Part shown: piece after piece, positions 1-7,773 of the stretch
Layout of the letters: each line of letters begins with the position of its first letter
How positions within the stretch are numbered: the first letter of the stretch is position 1
From: a virus
Strand: one strand, 5' to 3'
Length of the DNA stretch: 25,326 nt
Virus record (IMG/VR): IMGVR_UViG_3300030118_003062
Coordinates: 5,446-30,771 of that record
Notes under the pieces: model-generated
The model's input: only the letters and a program-made list of their open reading frames with translations
Told to the model about the DNA's origin: nothing
Databases searched by the model: none
Position numbers and translations under genes: made by a program

Positions 1-1
1 T

Positions 2-1705
2 GATGGAGAAGTTCAATTTCCTAGTGATGTAGGAGAAGTTTCTGAGCATGAATATATTAGAGGTTACGAGCGTTTTTACAAAGTAAACGAGGATATGTTT
101 AGAGTCTTTGAAGAGTTTTCTGGTAAAGAGTTCAGATTTGACGAAGAATCATTTCAATTATACTTACAAACACCTGTAGGTATACTCGATGATAATATCT
201 ATGAAGGCGAAGAAATAGCAAAAGTCCAAGAATCAACTAATCAGATGAAGCTTAAGGTTTTAGAAAAGAACGAAAAGTTTATTAATGAAGAGGTATTTAA
301 AATACAAGAGCAGTTAGAAATTGAGTATATGGAGACAGAAAAAAGACTGCAAGAACAAGTTGAACTTGGTAGTATGATTCCTGAAAGAATGGAATATGAG
401 TTAACACAACTCAGAGAGCAAATGGATAAGGCTATTGAAGATGCTAAAACAAATGCTCTCGAAGAATCAGGCTTGGCTACAGAGCTTCCTGGTATTGAAA
501 TGAAAATAAAAGCAGATCTAGTATCTGATGGCATGATAGATGTTGTTCCAATTAGCGTAAAAAAAGTAAAACAATGCGTAGTACTTGGTGATAAGCATAT
601 CTATTCAAGGGTGTTACCAACTAGTAACTACCCTATAGTTCCTGTAGTTAATTTACATACGAGAACACCTTTTCCCGTTTCAGATGTTCGTATGGTAAAA
701 GGATTACAGGATTACATCAATAAAACCCGTTCTTTAATTATAGCACATGCTACAACTTCTACAAATATGAAGGTATTAGTTCCTTCTGGTAGTGTAGATA
801 TGGCTGAATTTGAACAGAAATGGGCTCAACCTGGTGTAGGAATAGAGGTAGACTTTGATATGGGGCAGCCTGTTGTTGCGAGCCCAGCACCGCTACCGAA
901 TGAGCTCTACAATAACGAACAGACGGCCAAAAACGACATCGATCATCAGCTCGGATTGTATGAAATGATGATGGGCAATTCTCAAGCTGCCCCACAAACT
1001 TATAAAGCAACTATATCTCTAGATGAGTTTGGTCAAAGAAAGATTAAATCAAAATTAGCAGATATAGAAGGCGCGTTAACTAGAGTCGCTAAAGTGGCTA
1101 TACAAATGATGCAAGAATTATATCAAAATGAAAAAGTATTTAGAATTGTGCAGCCAAACAATTCATTAAGCGAATATGCTATAAACAAAAAATTATATGA
1201 CGACAAGTCAAACGAAATTTCAGTAGCAAACGACATTACTGTTGGTAAATACGATGTAGTATACGTATCAGGTTCGACACTTCCATCAAATAGATATGCG
1301 GAACTCGAATTTTATATGGATGCATACAGTAAAGGTATTGTTGACAGAACTGAAGTATTAAAGAAGACAGAGGTCTTCGATATGGAAGGAGTTCTACAGA
1401 GAACAGATACTATCGAACAGCTTACAGCACAACTCGAACAGGCACAAGAGCAAATCAAAGATATACAAGGTGATATGCAAACGTTGACTAGAGAGAATGT
1501 CCACCTGAAGCAAAAGGTAGAAGTAGAGAAGTTTAAAGGAGAGTTAGATGCCACTTCAAATAAAGCGAAAATGGCTGGAACTCTTTTTGAAAGACGACTC
1601 GAAGATAATCTTTCAATGATTGGAAAAGAACTTCAAGATGCCGCCAAAGACAACAACACTGGCTCACCTTCTAGCGGTAAGAAGCAGCCTAAAGAGAGGA
1701 AATAA
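2..1705 (+). CDS. Portal protein, 5' end outside the window
   Basis: The reading frame is open from base 2, so this gene enters from the left; the ATG at 95 is internal. 567 residues are visible. Portal proteins form the dodecameric ring at one capsid vertex through which DNA is packaged and ejected. The call rests on the central region: SNYPIVPVV at visible residues ~208-216, then a helix with QDYINKTRSLI, resembling the portal pattern in which a YP-x-P strand precedes a Q-x-x-x-N helix. It also rests on position, directly before scaffold and capsid genes. Two helical heptad-rich stretches stand out, at ~73-152 and ~467-520; the second leads into a Lys-rich polar tail. A patch at 861-960 is more GC-rich than the rest. 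The terminase gene is probably just upstream, outside the window. Family assignment is by pattern and synteny only. Confidence 0.85.
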   Translation, partial: DGEVQFPSDVGEVSEHEYIRGYERFYKVNEDMFRVFEEFSGKEFRFDEESFQLYLQTPVGILDDNIYEGEEIAKVQESTNQMKLKVLEKNEKFINEEVFKIQEQLEIEYMETEKRLQEQVELGSMIPERMEYELTQLREQMDKAIEDAKTNALEESGLATELPGIEMKIKADLVSDGMIDVVPISVKKVKQCVVLGDKHIYSRVLPTSNYPIVPVVNLHTRTPFPVSDVRMVKGLQDYINKTRSLIIAHATTSTNMKVLVPSGSVDMAEFEQKWAQPGVGIEVDFDMGQPVVASPAPLPNELYNNEQTAKNDIDHQLGLYEMMMGNSQAAPQTYKATISLDEFGQRKIKSKLADIEGALTRVAKVAIQMMQELYQNEKVFRIVQPNNSLSEYAINKKLYDDKSNEISVANDITVGKYDVVYVSGSTLPSNRYAELEFYMDAYSKGIVDRTEVLKKTEVFDMEGVLQRTDTIEQLTAQLEQAQEQIKDIQGDMQTLTRENVHLKQKVEVEKFKGELDATSNKAKMAGTLFERRLEDNLSMIGKELQDAAKDNNTGSPSSGKKQPKERK

Positions 1706-1707
1706 TA

Positions 1708-2694
1708 ATGGAAGCTAATCCAGAAATGGCTCCTGAAACACCTGACGTTCCAGCAATAGAACAAGATATGGTTCAGGATACCCAAGAAAATAACAACATG
1801 GACTTTAATGAAATCATTGGAGCTCCACAAGCAGAAGCGACCCCTGAAACTCAGGATACTCCACAACCTGTTTTAAATGAGCAAGAAGCACCAGTTCAAG
1901 ACTTTAGTGCAAACGAAGTTGAGAATGGTGGCGACAATGATAAAGTAAGGTACCAATATTGGCAGTCGCAAGCTGCTAAATTGCAGAATCAAGTTGATGA
2001 AATGAAAGAGTATCAGCCTATGGTTGATTATCTTCGTTCTAATCCGCAGGCCGTGCAAAACCTAACTCCTGGTGGTGAAAAACCAGAAGCTACAGCACCA
2101 ACAAGTCAGGCTCAAGAGGAGTTTCCTCCTCCACCTGAGCGTCCTGAGCAACCTGCTGGATTCTCTAGAGAAGAGGCGTACGGTGATCCTGCAAGCGCAT
2201 CTGCTAAATATTTAGATGAAGTTGATAAATGGCGTGATGATATGCAAACCTACAATCAATTAGCATCTCAATATCAAGTAGCTGTTTTAAGAGAAACATA
2301 CAATAAAAAAATCGAGAATCTAGAAAAGGTAGAAAAAGATAGGATTGCTCAGCAACAACAAGCTCAGCAAATGAATGAGGTCAAGAATTACGTTGCATCT
2401 AATTATGATTTAGGCGATAAGCTTGATGATTTTTTAACAACAATGAATGACCCTAATTCTATTAATATGGATGATTTGGTTGGATACTATAAGTATAAAA
2501 ATGGAATGGGTGTAGCTCCTGCTAAACCTAATGCTACTGCTCAACCGAGTAGTACATTTAATCAGCTAAAAAGAGCTCAATCAGTTCCACAACCTATGGG
2601 AGTACAATCAGCTCAATCTAATCAACCTACTGACCCTACCGACGGATTCATGGATGCTTTATTGAAGAACAATAACAAACAAAACATCCTATAA
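1708..2694 (+). CDS. Capsid scaffolding protein
   Basis: 328 residues starting at the ATG at 1708, two bases after the portal stop and preceded by AGAGAGGA. Scaffold proteins act inside the procapsid, guide coat-protein assembly and then leave. The sequence fits: an acidic, Pro/Gln/Glu-rich, probably disordered N-terminus (~1-75), a helix at ~82-113, a Pro-rich linker with a PPPPERPEQP stretch, a long charged, Gln-rich helix at ~195-230, and a short helical C-terminus (DGFMDALLKNNN) of the kind that contacts coat protein in other phages. No catalytic motif is visible, so it is not evidently a protease-scaffold fusion. Its place between portal and major capsid protein is the standard one. The call comes from composition and synteny; scaffolds diverge too far for motif recognition. 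Confidence 0.8.
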   Translation: MEANPEMAPETPDVPAIEQDMVQDTQENNNMDFNEIIGAPQAEATPETQDTPQPVLNEQEAPVQDFSANEVENGGDNDKVRYQYWQSQAAKLQNQVDEMKEYQPMVDYLRSNPQAVQNLTPGGEKPEATAPTSQAQEEFPPPPERPEQPAGFSREEAYGDPASASAKYLDEVDKWRDDMQTYNQLASQYQVAVLRETYNKKIENLEKVEKDRIAQQQQAQQMNEVKNYVASNYDLGDKLDDFLTTMNDPNSINMDDLVGYYKYKNGMGVAPAKPNATAQPSSTFNQLKRAQSVPQPMGVQSAQSNQPTDPTDGFMDALLKNNNKQNIL

Positions 2695-2704
2695 GGAGGG
2701 ATAA

Positions 2705-4171
2705 ATGAGCAATATATTATCAAGCACCCCTGGTGCTAATTTTAATATTGGTACTAGTGCCCCTGAAGTAGATAATATAAGAAGAACGTTTGGTATTGGT
2801 GATAAAGTTGCAGAATTAGCTCCAGAAACATCAATTTTCTTCTCATATCTATCTAAGTTAGGCAAAAAGCCAATTGACGAAACGGTTTGGAGACCGTTAG
2901 AATACAGAAACCAATGGCAACGTAGAAACTTTTTAGTTGGAACTGTTGCTGCTGCTAACGATAATGATGCTACTACAGATTATGCATTTGAGGCAGCTCA
3001 CTGGAAAATCTGGGTAGACTACAACTATCAAGGTATAGTAAGTAAAGATGAGACTTACTCGCCTATTTTTGTAGTTCCTGGACAAGTACTAAGAATTGGC
3101 AATGATGTATACAGAATATCTGAAACTGCTAACCTTACATACGCTACAGGCACTAACGTTAAAGCTGATAAATCTGCTGCAGGTAAAGCTGACGGTGGAT
3201 ATGTAACTGTTAAACAATCTGACGTTTCATTAATTAGTGGTGGTACAGCAGTTGCTGACATTGGTGCTGCTGCATCTGCTCCTGCGAAAGGTCAAGTAAT
3301 TGGCTCTCAGTGGTCAGAAGCTTCAGGCGCTCCAGATGGATTCAGAGATGAACTATCAAGTGTAGAATTTTACACTCAGATATTTAAAACAGCTGTTCCA
3401 TTAATGTCTGGTTCAATGATGGCTACTAAGTATAGAGGCTATGCTAACGAATGGTCACGTATCTATTCTGAGCACTTAAAAACTCACAAAATGGATATGG
3501 AAAACGCATTCTTATTTGGGTATGGTAAATATACTAACTCTAATGAGAGATCTTCTTGGGGTATGGTTCCTTTTGTTGAAGCAAAGGGTAAGAAATACCA
3601 ATTAGATTACAATACTGCTGGAGATAATCCAGGTACTGATGCTACTGGCTTTGATGGCAAGTTTGACTTTACTTATGATGGTATTACAGGACTTATGGAT
3701 GACTTCATGTCTTATGAGTCAGGTAACGCTGGTCAAAAGTTATGTCTAACTTCTAGAAAAGTAATTAATCACTTACATAAAATGAATGGTGGATTTGTAT
3801 CTAATTCATTAGGTTCAGGTAACCCACTATCAACAGTGTTTAGTGCTAATCTAGATGTTAAGAAGTCTAGCTTTATGCCAATAGACATTACTTCAATATC
3901 TACTTCATGGGGTTCTATGAACTTTATAGCTCACCCATTATTTAGAGGTAGTGCCGAAGATAAAGCTGTATGTATCGACCTTTCTAATGTATCATATAGA
4001 CCATTATCAGGAAACGGAATATCGAGAGATACTTTTGTTGAAACTAATGTTCAAGAAAATGATATTGACGGAAGAAAAGACCAAATCATTACAGAAGCTG
4101 GTCTGGAAATTATGCTTCCAGAAACTCACGCTGTAATCGATTTTGTTGACGATTCTACAGTAGCTGGATAA
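2705..4171 (+). CDS. Major capsid protein (HK97 fold)
   Basis: 488 residues. The ATG at 2705 follows AAGGAGGG at 2693-2700, the strongest Shine-Dalgarno sequence in the window, as expected for the most abundant virion protein. It would form the icosahedral shell. The N-terminal arm (to ~60) leads into a core with FLVGTVAAANDNDAT. Residues ~121-205 look like an inserted strand-rich domain beginning VVPGQVLRIGNDVYRIS. The core then resumes with the helix HKMDMENAFLFGYGKY (~259-274), a motif typical of HK97-fold coat proteins such as the SU10/phiEco32-type and N4-type families. The C-terminus, TEAGLEIMLPETHAVIDFV, matches the usual closing P-domain strand with an acidic end. Exact family is uncertain. 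No prohead-protease cleavage site is obvious. A strong hairpin follows the stop codon. Confidence 0.88.
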   Translation: MSNILSSTPGANFNIGTSAPEVDNIRRTFGIGDKVAELAPETSIFFSYLSKLGKKPIDETVWRPLEYRNQWQRRNFLVGTVAAANDNDATTDYAFEAAHWKIWVDYNYQGIVSKDETYSPIFVVPGQVLRIGNDVYRISETANLTYATGTNVKADKSAAGKADGGYVTVKQSDVSLISGGTAVADIGAAASAPAKGQVIGSQWSEASGAPDGFRDELSSVEFYTQIFKTAVPLMSGSMMATKYRGYANEWSRIYSEHLKTHKMDMENAFLFGYGKYTNSNERSSWGMVPFVEAKGKKYQLDYNTAGDNPGTDATGFDGKFDFTYDGITGLMDDFMSYESGNAGQKLCLTSRKVINHLHKMNGGFVSNSLGSGNPLSTVFSANLDVKKSSFMPIDITSISTSWGSMNFIAHPLFRGSAEDKAVCIDLSNVSYRPLSGNGISRDTFVETNVQENDIDGRKDQIITEAGLEIMLPETHAVIDFVDDSTVAG

Positions 4172-4183
4172 TAGTTAAAAAAT

Positions 4184-4209
4184 GTGCCCCTGCTTAACTG
4201 TGGGGGCAC
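4184..4209. terminator. GC-rich hairpin after the capsid gene
   Basis: GTGCCCC (4184-4190) pairs perfectly with GGGGCAC (4203-4209), with possible extra pairs (T-G, G-T, C-G) narrowing the loop to about 6 nt. It lies in the 53-bp gap behind the capsid stop. On the + strand it is followed by TATTAAAA, not a T-run, so it looks more like a leaky terminator or an mRNA-stabilising/processing stem. On the - strand the same stem is followed by ATTTTTTAAC, which is the better intrinsic-terminator arrangement. A hairpin after the major capsid gene is a common phage feature that raises capsid expression over downstream genes. Confidence 0.65.
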
Positions 4210-4224
4210 TATTAAAAGGAATAT

Positions 4225-5034
4225 ATGAGCTTACTTACAAACATAACAAATGCAATAGGATTAACAGAATCTACCTTTTTTGACGATATGCAAGATGAAT
4301 ATGCTATCGTAACAGAAGGGGTATGGAAAGCAGTAAATGCTTTGCCTCCTACATTTATAATGAAAGCAGTTGAGCCATTAGATCCTTTAAATATTCCAGA
4401 TGATGTAACTACAGGACAAGGTGAAAACCAAGTTACTGTAGATGGTACAGATTATTTAATAAAAGACGGTTCTGAGTTTAAAGCTACAGATATATTGTTA
4501 GCCGTTGAAAGAGTGGTAAATACTGATGGAACTCTTAATACTGATGGAACTGCACTAAACAACAGAGAGGGTTTAGATAGATTTTGTAAAAAAATAATGG
4601 TTACTGAAAAACATTCTGCTCTTGATTCGGGAAGTATATACTATGCAACAGACTGGAGTCCAGTATATTGGTGTGAAAGTGTTGCTGACACAGATGAAGA
4701 TAAATATGCAATATATTCAGCACCCGCATCAAACCCTACTGTATCTCAAATTAATGAACATAATGTAATGATGAGACATGGTGCTCTTAGAGTATGGGTA
4801 TATAGTAAACAAACTATAGACTCTAACACAACCACTTTAAAAGATATTCCAACTACGGGATTAGATTTTGTGTACAAATTTGCGGGACTAGAGCTAATCA
4901 ATGCTCTTGTTTCAAGACAAGCCTTAGAAGAAGAAGATGTAGAAATGTATCAATTATTAATGGGGCATAAAAAAGCATTAGAAGAGGAACTTGCAAATGA
5001 ATTAGTAAGCTTTAAACAGAGGTATGGAAAATGA
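4225..5034 (+). CDS. Head-completion or neck protein, unknown family
   Basis: 269 residues starting at the ATG at 4225, preceded by AAAAGGA. I do not recognise the family. The N-terminus is helical with acidic residues (TFFDDMQDEYAIVTEGVWKA), the middle (~65-200) is mixed and strand-rich with two copies of NTDGT(L/A), and the C-terminal ~55 residues form a helix with LVSRQALEEEDVEMYQLL and a basic end. Its place between the major capsid protein and the adaptor-like genes, and its ATGA overlap with the next gene, suggest a head-completion, connector or minor capsid role. A non-virion function cannot be excluded. No signal peptide, membrane segment or catalytic motif is visible. Confidence 0.5.
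   Translation: MSLLTNITNAIGLTESTFFDDMQDEYAIVTEGVWKAVNALPPTFIMKAVEPLDPLNIPDDVTTGQGENQVTVDGTDYLIKDGSEFKATDILLAVERVVNTDGTLNTDGTALNNREGLDRFCKKIMVTEKHSALDSGSIYYATDWSPVYWCESVADTDEDKYAIYSAPASNPTVSQINEHNVMMRHGALRVWVYSKQTIDSNTTTLKDIPTTGLDFVYKFAGLELINALVSRQALEEEDVEMYQLLMGHKKALEEELANELVSFKQRYGK
4519..4551 (+). repeat. Short in-frame direct repeat
   Basis: AATACTGATGGAACT occurs at 4519-4533 and again at 4537-4551, with an 18-bp period. In protein this is NTDGTL followed by NTDGTA. It keeps the frame and probably reflects a local duplication in a surface loop of the gene at 4225-5034. Confidence 0.8.
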
Positions 5035-5303
5035 CGCAAAAAGAAATGATAGAAATAATACAACAACATCACCCTGATATTAATGAAACTGCAATTCGTA
5101 AAGCCTTAAATAGAGCTCAAGATGATTTTGCAGCAAAAACTAAAATATTACGAGTAGCCTCAAATAATGCAGATACTACAGTAGCAGATCAAAGATATTA
5201 CAGTTTACCTCCTGAACTATTAGAAGTAAAAAGAGTAGAACTAGACGAAGTTGCTATTCAAAGATTAATAGATAGACCAATTAAAGGAGATTATAGCTCG
5301 TGA
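5031..5303 (+). CDS. Head-tail adaptor, N-terminal part
   Basis: 90 residues starting at the ATG at 5031, which overlaps the previous stop as ATGA. The first half is helical (EMIEIIQQHHPDINETAIRK, then ALNRAQDDFAAKTKIL), followed by DQRYYSLPPELLEVKRVELD. A helix bundle followed by an aromatic strand, LPxELLEVKRV, is the pattern seen in podovirus and siphovirus head-tail adaptors that bind beneath the portal. At 90 residues it is short and stops where such proteins usually continue into a beta domain. The next ORF, in the -1 frame and overlapping as GTGA, begins with YYWFINGNRIAIVE, which looks like that continuation. It may therefore be half of a two-gene adaptor, or the product of a disrupted gene. 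Confidence 0.6.
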   Translation: MTQKEMIEIIQQHHPDINETAIRKALNRAQDDFAAKTKILRVASNNADTTVADQRYYSLPPELLEVKRVELDEVAIQRLIDRPIKGDYSS

Positions 5304-5683
5304 GCATAGATGAAATAAGAAAGAATTATTACTGGTTTATCAATGGCAATAGAATAGCTATTGTAGAAAAGAATCAAAAGTTAGATGGAGGAGATGACTT
5401 TATATCGGTTCAGAAATCTGGAATGAACATTAGGATAGAATATATTACTAGGCCTATACCATTTACTGAAACATTAACAGAATCAAGTGAGCTTCCAGAC
5501 CAGTTTCATGAGGCTATATGTTATAAGGTAATATCAGATTTATATAAACTTCCTGGAGAATCTTATAACTTGCAAAATGCACAATACTATGATCAGCAGT
5601 ATATGCTTCAAGTTAGAGAAGGTAAGAAATATAGCAGTCGAAATAGGCAGTCTGGCGGAACAATTAAACCTTGGAGTTATTAA
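5300..5683 (+). CDS. Head-tail adaptor, C-terminal part
   Basis: 127 residues from the GTG at 5300; GTG is shared with the stop of the preceding gene (GTGA), so translation is probably coupled. The sequence opens with a strand motif (YYWFINGNRIAIVE), continues with IRIEYITRPIPF, then SSELPDQFHEAICYKVISDL and a helix ending in QYYDQQYMLQVREGKKY. This strand, LPxxFHEAI helix and terminal long-helix order is the usual second half of adaptor proteins that join portal to tail. With the 90-residue ORF before it the total is ~217 residues, a normal length for such a protein. I infer two chains of one assembly, or a frameshifted gene. I found no classical X-XXY-YYZ slippery heptamer near the junction. 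Confidence 0.6.
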   Translation: MSIDEIRKNYYWFINGNRIAIVEKNQKLDGGDDFISVQKSGMNIRIEYITRPIPFTETLTESSELPDQFHEAICYKVISDLYKLPGESYNLQNAQYYDQQYMLQVREGKKYSSRNRQSGGTIKPWSY

Positions 5684-6025
5684 ATGGCTTTTACTAGGCA
5701 AAATATAGGGTCAACTCAAACATTTAGTAGGAATGGTGCTATACAAACAAGCACTTCTCCTTCTTTTCAAATATTTAATGTAGATGCTTCTGCTACTAAT
5801 TATAGTTTAGGTAGTAGTTGGTCTATATCGATAAACAACACAAATAATACTTTAAGTTTTAACAATAACAACAATAGCGTTTTAACGATTGGTAGCACGG
5901 GCATACAAGGTCTAACTAATGATAGTTTAAAGTTAGGAAACAATACAAACGCACCTTCATTGTCATCTTTTACTGATGGCGATATGGTCAAGATTAATGG
6001 CGAACTATATATAAGGACTACCTAA
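5684..6025 (+). CDS. Small Asn/Ser-rich structural protein
   Basis: 113 residues; the ATG at 5684 follows the previous stop directly, with GGAG upstream. Composition is strongly Asn, Ser and Thr, with low-complexity segments (NNTNNTLSFNNNNNS) and no Cys. The C-terminus, DGDMVKINGELYIRTT, resembles the short strands that end phage fibre or decoration domains, and a comparable ending (NNVLYICTDSN) occurs in the gene at 6065. I infer a small beta-structured virion protein, perhaps a head fibre, decoration protein or adhesin base. No family is recognised. Confidence 0.5.
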   Translation: MAFTRQNIGSTQTFSRNGAIQTSTSPSFQIFNVDASATNYSLGSSWSISINNTNNTLSFNNNNNSVLTIGSTGIQGLTNDSLKLGNNTNAPSLSSFTDGDMVKINGELYIRTT

Positions 6026-6064
6026 TGCTTATCATAGCTAACGCTTTAACAAAAAGGAGATAAA

Positions 6065-7057
6065 ATGGCAATATGGTCAAAAGTGCTAACTGCCAATCCA
6101 AAGCCCGCAGATATGTCGGAAGACACTCCTGCGGACGGATACGCGTTAGTCAAAAAAACAGGTGAAGCAAAACTTGGCTGGTCTTCAATACCAGGTGCTT
6201 ATACTTTACCAACTGCATCAAGCAGCACGCTTGGTGGTATTAAAATACCTAGTGATACAACGCAAACTGTAGCACCTAACAGTGTAACAGATACGGCAAG
6301 TAGAACGTATGCAGTTCAATTAACTAGTTCTAATACAGCAGTAGTAAATGTACCTTGGGCTAACACAAATACAAATACTCAGAATGTGTATTCTACAAGC
6401 ATTCCTTCTTCCACTACTAAGTTAAGATTAAGTGGATCTGGTCATGATGGGAATACAACAGATGACATTGAATTTGTAGGCAGTGGAGCTACTACTGTTA
6501 CTAGAACAAACGGTAGTAAGTTTACAATAAGCTCTACAGATACCAATACTACTACAACAGCAGCTGTTAAAACTGCATTAGGCGCTGCAATGCCAGATGA
6601 TGCATTGACTCTTGGAGATGCAAGTTCTACAATTACAGTTCCTGGAACGCTAGATGTTGCAACTATTAATTATAGTAGCACAACTGAGACAAACTTAGAT
6701 ATTGTAGACAAAACCATCACTGTGGCTAAAGGGGCAGGATCTGAAGCAAATGCAGATGGTGCAGGAATAACTGTAGACACTGGAGTAAGTGGAAAAGTTC
6801 CTGATTTAAAATGGTACAACGACTCTACTACTACTAATACTTCAGGATGCATAGGACTTGGATGGAAAATAAAAGCTACCAATGAAGATGATACAAAATA
6901 CCATTTAATGGGCTTTAGAGAAGGTAATGGAGCACCAACATCAAACACTAATAGTACTAGCACAAGAGCAGAAGGAGAAGGGGCATTTTATTGGGATAAG
7001 ACTAATAATGTTTTATACATATGTACAGACTCTAACTCAAGTGCGGGCGGTGGTTAA
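6065..7057 (+). CDS. Fibre-like or decoration structural protein
   Basis: 330 residues; the ATG at 6065 has AAGGAG upstream after a 39-bp gap. The N-terminus MAIWSKVLT is shared in pattern with the gene at 7261 (MAIWKKIAT). The body is rich in Thr, Ser, Asn and Gly. Residues ~180-260 carry ITVPGTLDVATINYSS, then NLDIVDKTITVAKGAGSEA and GAGITVDTG, a sequence style I associate with structural proteins of marine T4-like and related phages. The C-terminus (GAFYWDKTNNVLYICT) is a typical fibre-end strand. It is probably a trimeric beta-structured surface protein of head or tail. Two TAA codons end the frame in tandem. The structural role is well supported; the location in the virion is not. Confidence 0.65.
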   Translation: MAIWSKVLTANPKPADMSEDTPADGYALVKKTGEAKLGWSSIPGAYTLPTASSSTLGGIKIPSDTTQTVAPNSVTDTASRTYAVQLTSSNTAVVNVPWANTNTNTQNVYSTSIPSSTTKLRLSGSGHDGNTTDDIEFVGSGATTVTRTNGSKFTISSTDTNTTTTAAVKTALGAAMPDDALTLGDASSTITVPGTLDVATINYSSTTETNLDIVDKTITVAKGAGSEANADGAGITVDTGVSGKVPDLKWYNDSTTTNTSGCIGLGWKIKATNEDDTKYHLMGFREGNGAPTSNTNSTSTRAEGEGAFYWDKTNNVLYICTDSNSSAGGG

Positions 7058-7060
7058 TAA

Positions 7061-7261
7061 GTGCCTATAATTAAAAATGACGGAAAGGCGCTTGGGGTAA
7101 AACCTGAGCGCCAAACCTTAACAATAGAAGATACTGATTTTTTAATTAGAACTTTAACTGAAGCTACATATCCTGGGCATCAGGTAATTATGGCTTCTAA
7201 AGTACTAACAAAACTACAAGCTTATCAAAGTGAGCTTATGGAGAAAACTGTAAAAATATAA
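7061..7261 (+). CDS. Small conserved-looking phage protein, function unknown
   Basis: 66 residues from a GTG at 7061. An in-frame TAA immediately precedes it, so no longer start exists; GGCGGTGG (7046-7053) is a plausible ribosome site. The stop shares a base with the next ATG (TAATG). The sequence has a basic N-terminus (KNDGKALGVKPERQ) and then two probable helices with TIEDTDFLIRTLTEA and SKVLTKLQAYQSELM. No motif is recognised. Its position between two MAIW-type structural proteins suggests an assembly partner or chaperone for them, which is inference from context only. Confidence 0.6.
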   Translation: MPIIKNDGKALGVKPERQTLTIEDTDFLIRTLTEATYPGHQVIMASKVLTKLQAYQSELMEKTVKI

Positions 7262-7773
7262 TGGCAATTTGGAAAAAAATAGCAACAATAGATGATATAC
7301 CTTCAAACACTAACGGAGAAAGCTCTTATGTTAGTGGAGACATAACAAATGATTGGGGTGGTAGTGACTATAGTGCTTTAAATGCAGCAGGGAAATGTTA
7401 TGGAGAATCTATACAAGTTGGGACTGCTATTAGTTTTACAGCAGGTAAAATATATGCGTTAACCCCTTCAGGTTGGACAATAGCATCACAAACAACTGCC
7501 TCTCATGGAAAATACTTACTTGCAGTTGCAACAGGCACTACAACTAACGCTTTTCCTTCTAATGGAATGCTTATTAAAGGAATAATAAGGCTAAACACTA
7601 TTAGCGGGACCGATATAAAAGGAAGTTTATTATACCTTAACACTTTAGGAAATGCAACAGCATCAGTTCCTACTTCATCAGGAGCTATTGTTAGACCTAT
7701 AGGATATTCAGTAGACCCCACTTATCATGCAGTTTACTTTAATCCAGACACAACATGGGTGGAGTTATCATAA
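7261..7773 (+). CDS. Small beta-rich decoration-like virion protein
   Basis: 170 residues starting at the ATG at 7261. It begins MAIWKKIATIDDI, matching the N-terminal pattern of the gene at 6065. The rest alternates short strands with Gly/Thr turns: FTAGKIYALTPSGW, GKYLLAVATG, GMLIKGIIRLN, then GAIVRPIGYSV and the ending VYFNPDTTWVEL. The ending I-x-R-x-I-G-Y followed by a Y-F-x-P-D-T-x-W-V strand is common in phage head-decoration and fibre-tip domains that present a small beta barrel. I infer a capsid decoration or surface protein, probably sharing an attachment site with its paralogue. Confidence in a structural role is moderate to good. Confidence 0.6.
   Translation: MAIWKKIATIDDIPSNTNGESSYVSGDITNDWGGSDYSALNAAGKCYGESIQVGTAISFTAGKIYALTPSGWTIASQTTASHGKYLLAVATGTTTNAFPSNGMLIKGIIRLNTISGTDIKGSLLYLNTLGNATASVPTSSGAIVRPIGYSVDPTYHAVYFNPDTTWVELS

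Noticed and set aside
241-534. Minus-strand open frame opposite the portal gene
   Set aside because: It lies wholly within a well-supported + strand gene, is Ser/Ile/Cys-rich as antisense frames of AT-rich genes often are, and has no ribosome site or motif. The same holds for the other minus-strand frames in the window.
3951-4136. Plus-strand alternative frame inside the capsid gene
   Set aside because: The capsid frame carries recognisable HK97-type sequence through this region, and the alternative protein has no motif or ribosome site.
5281-5303. Programmed -1 frameshift joining the two adaptor ORFs
   Set aside because: No X-XXY-YYZ heptamer is present, and the GTGA overlap gives a simple coupled-start explanation. 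Kept only as a lower-probability option in the split-adaptor finding.
6026-6064. Promoter or small gene in the 39-bp gap before the gene at 6065
   Set aside because: Only a ribosome site (AAGGAG) is clear. No convincing -35/-10 pair, hairpin or open frame is present.
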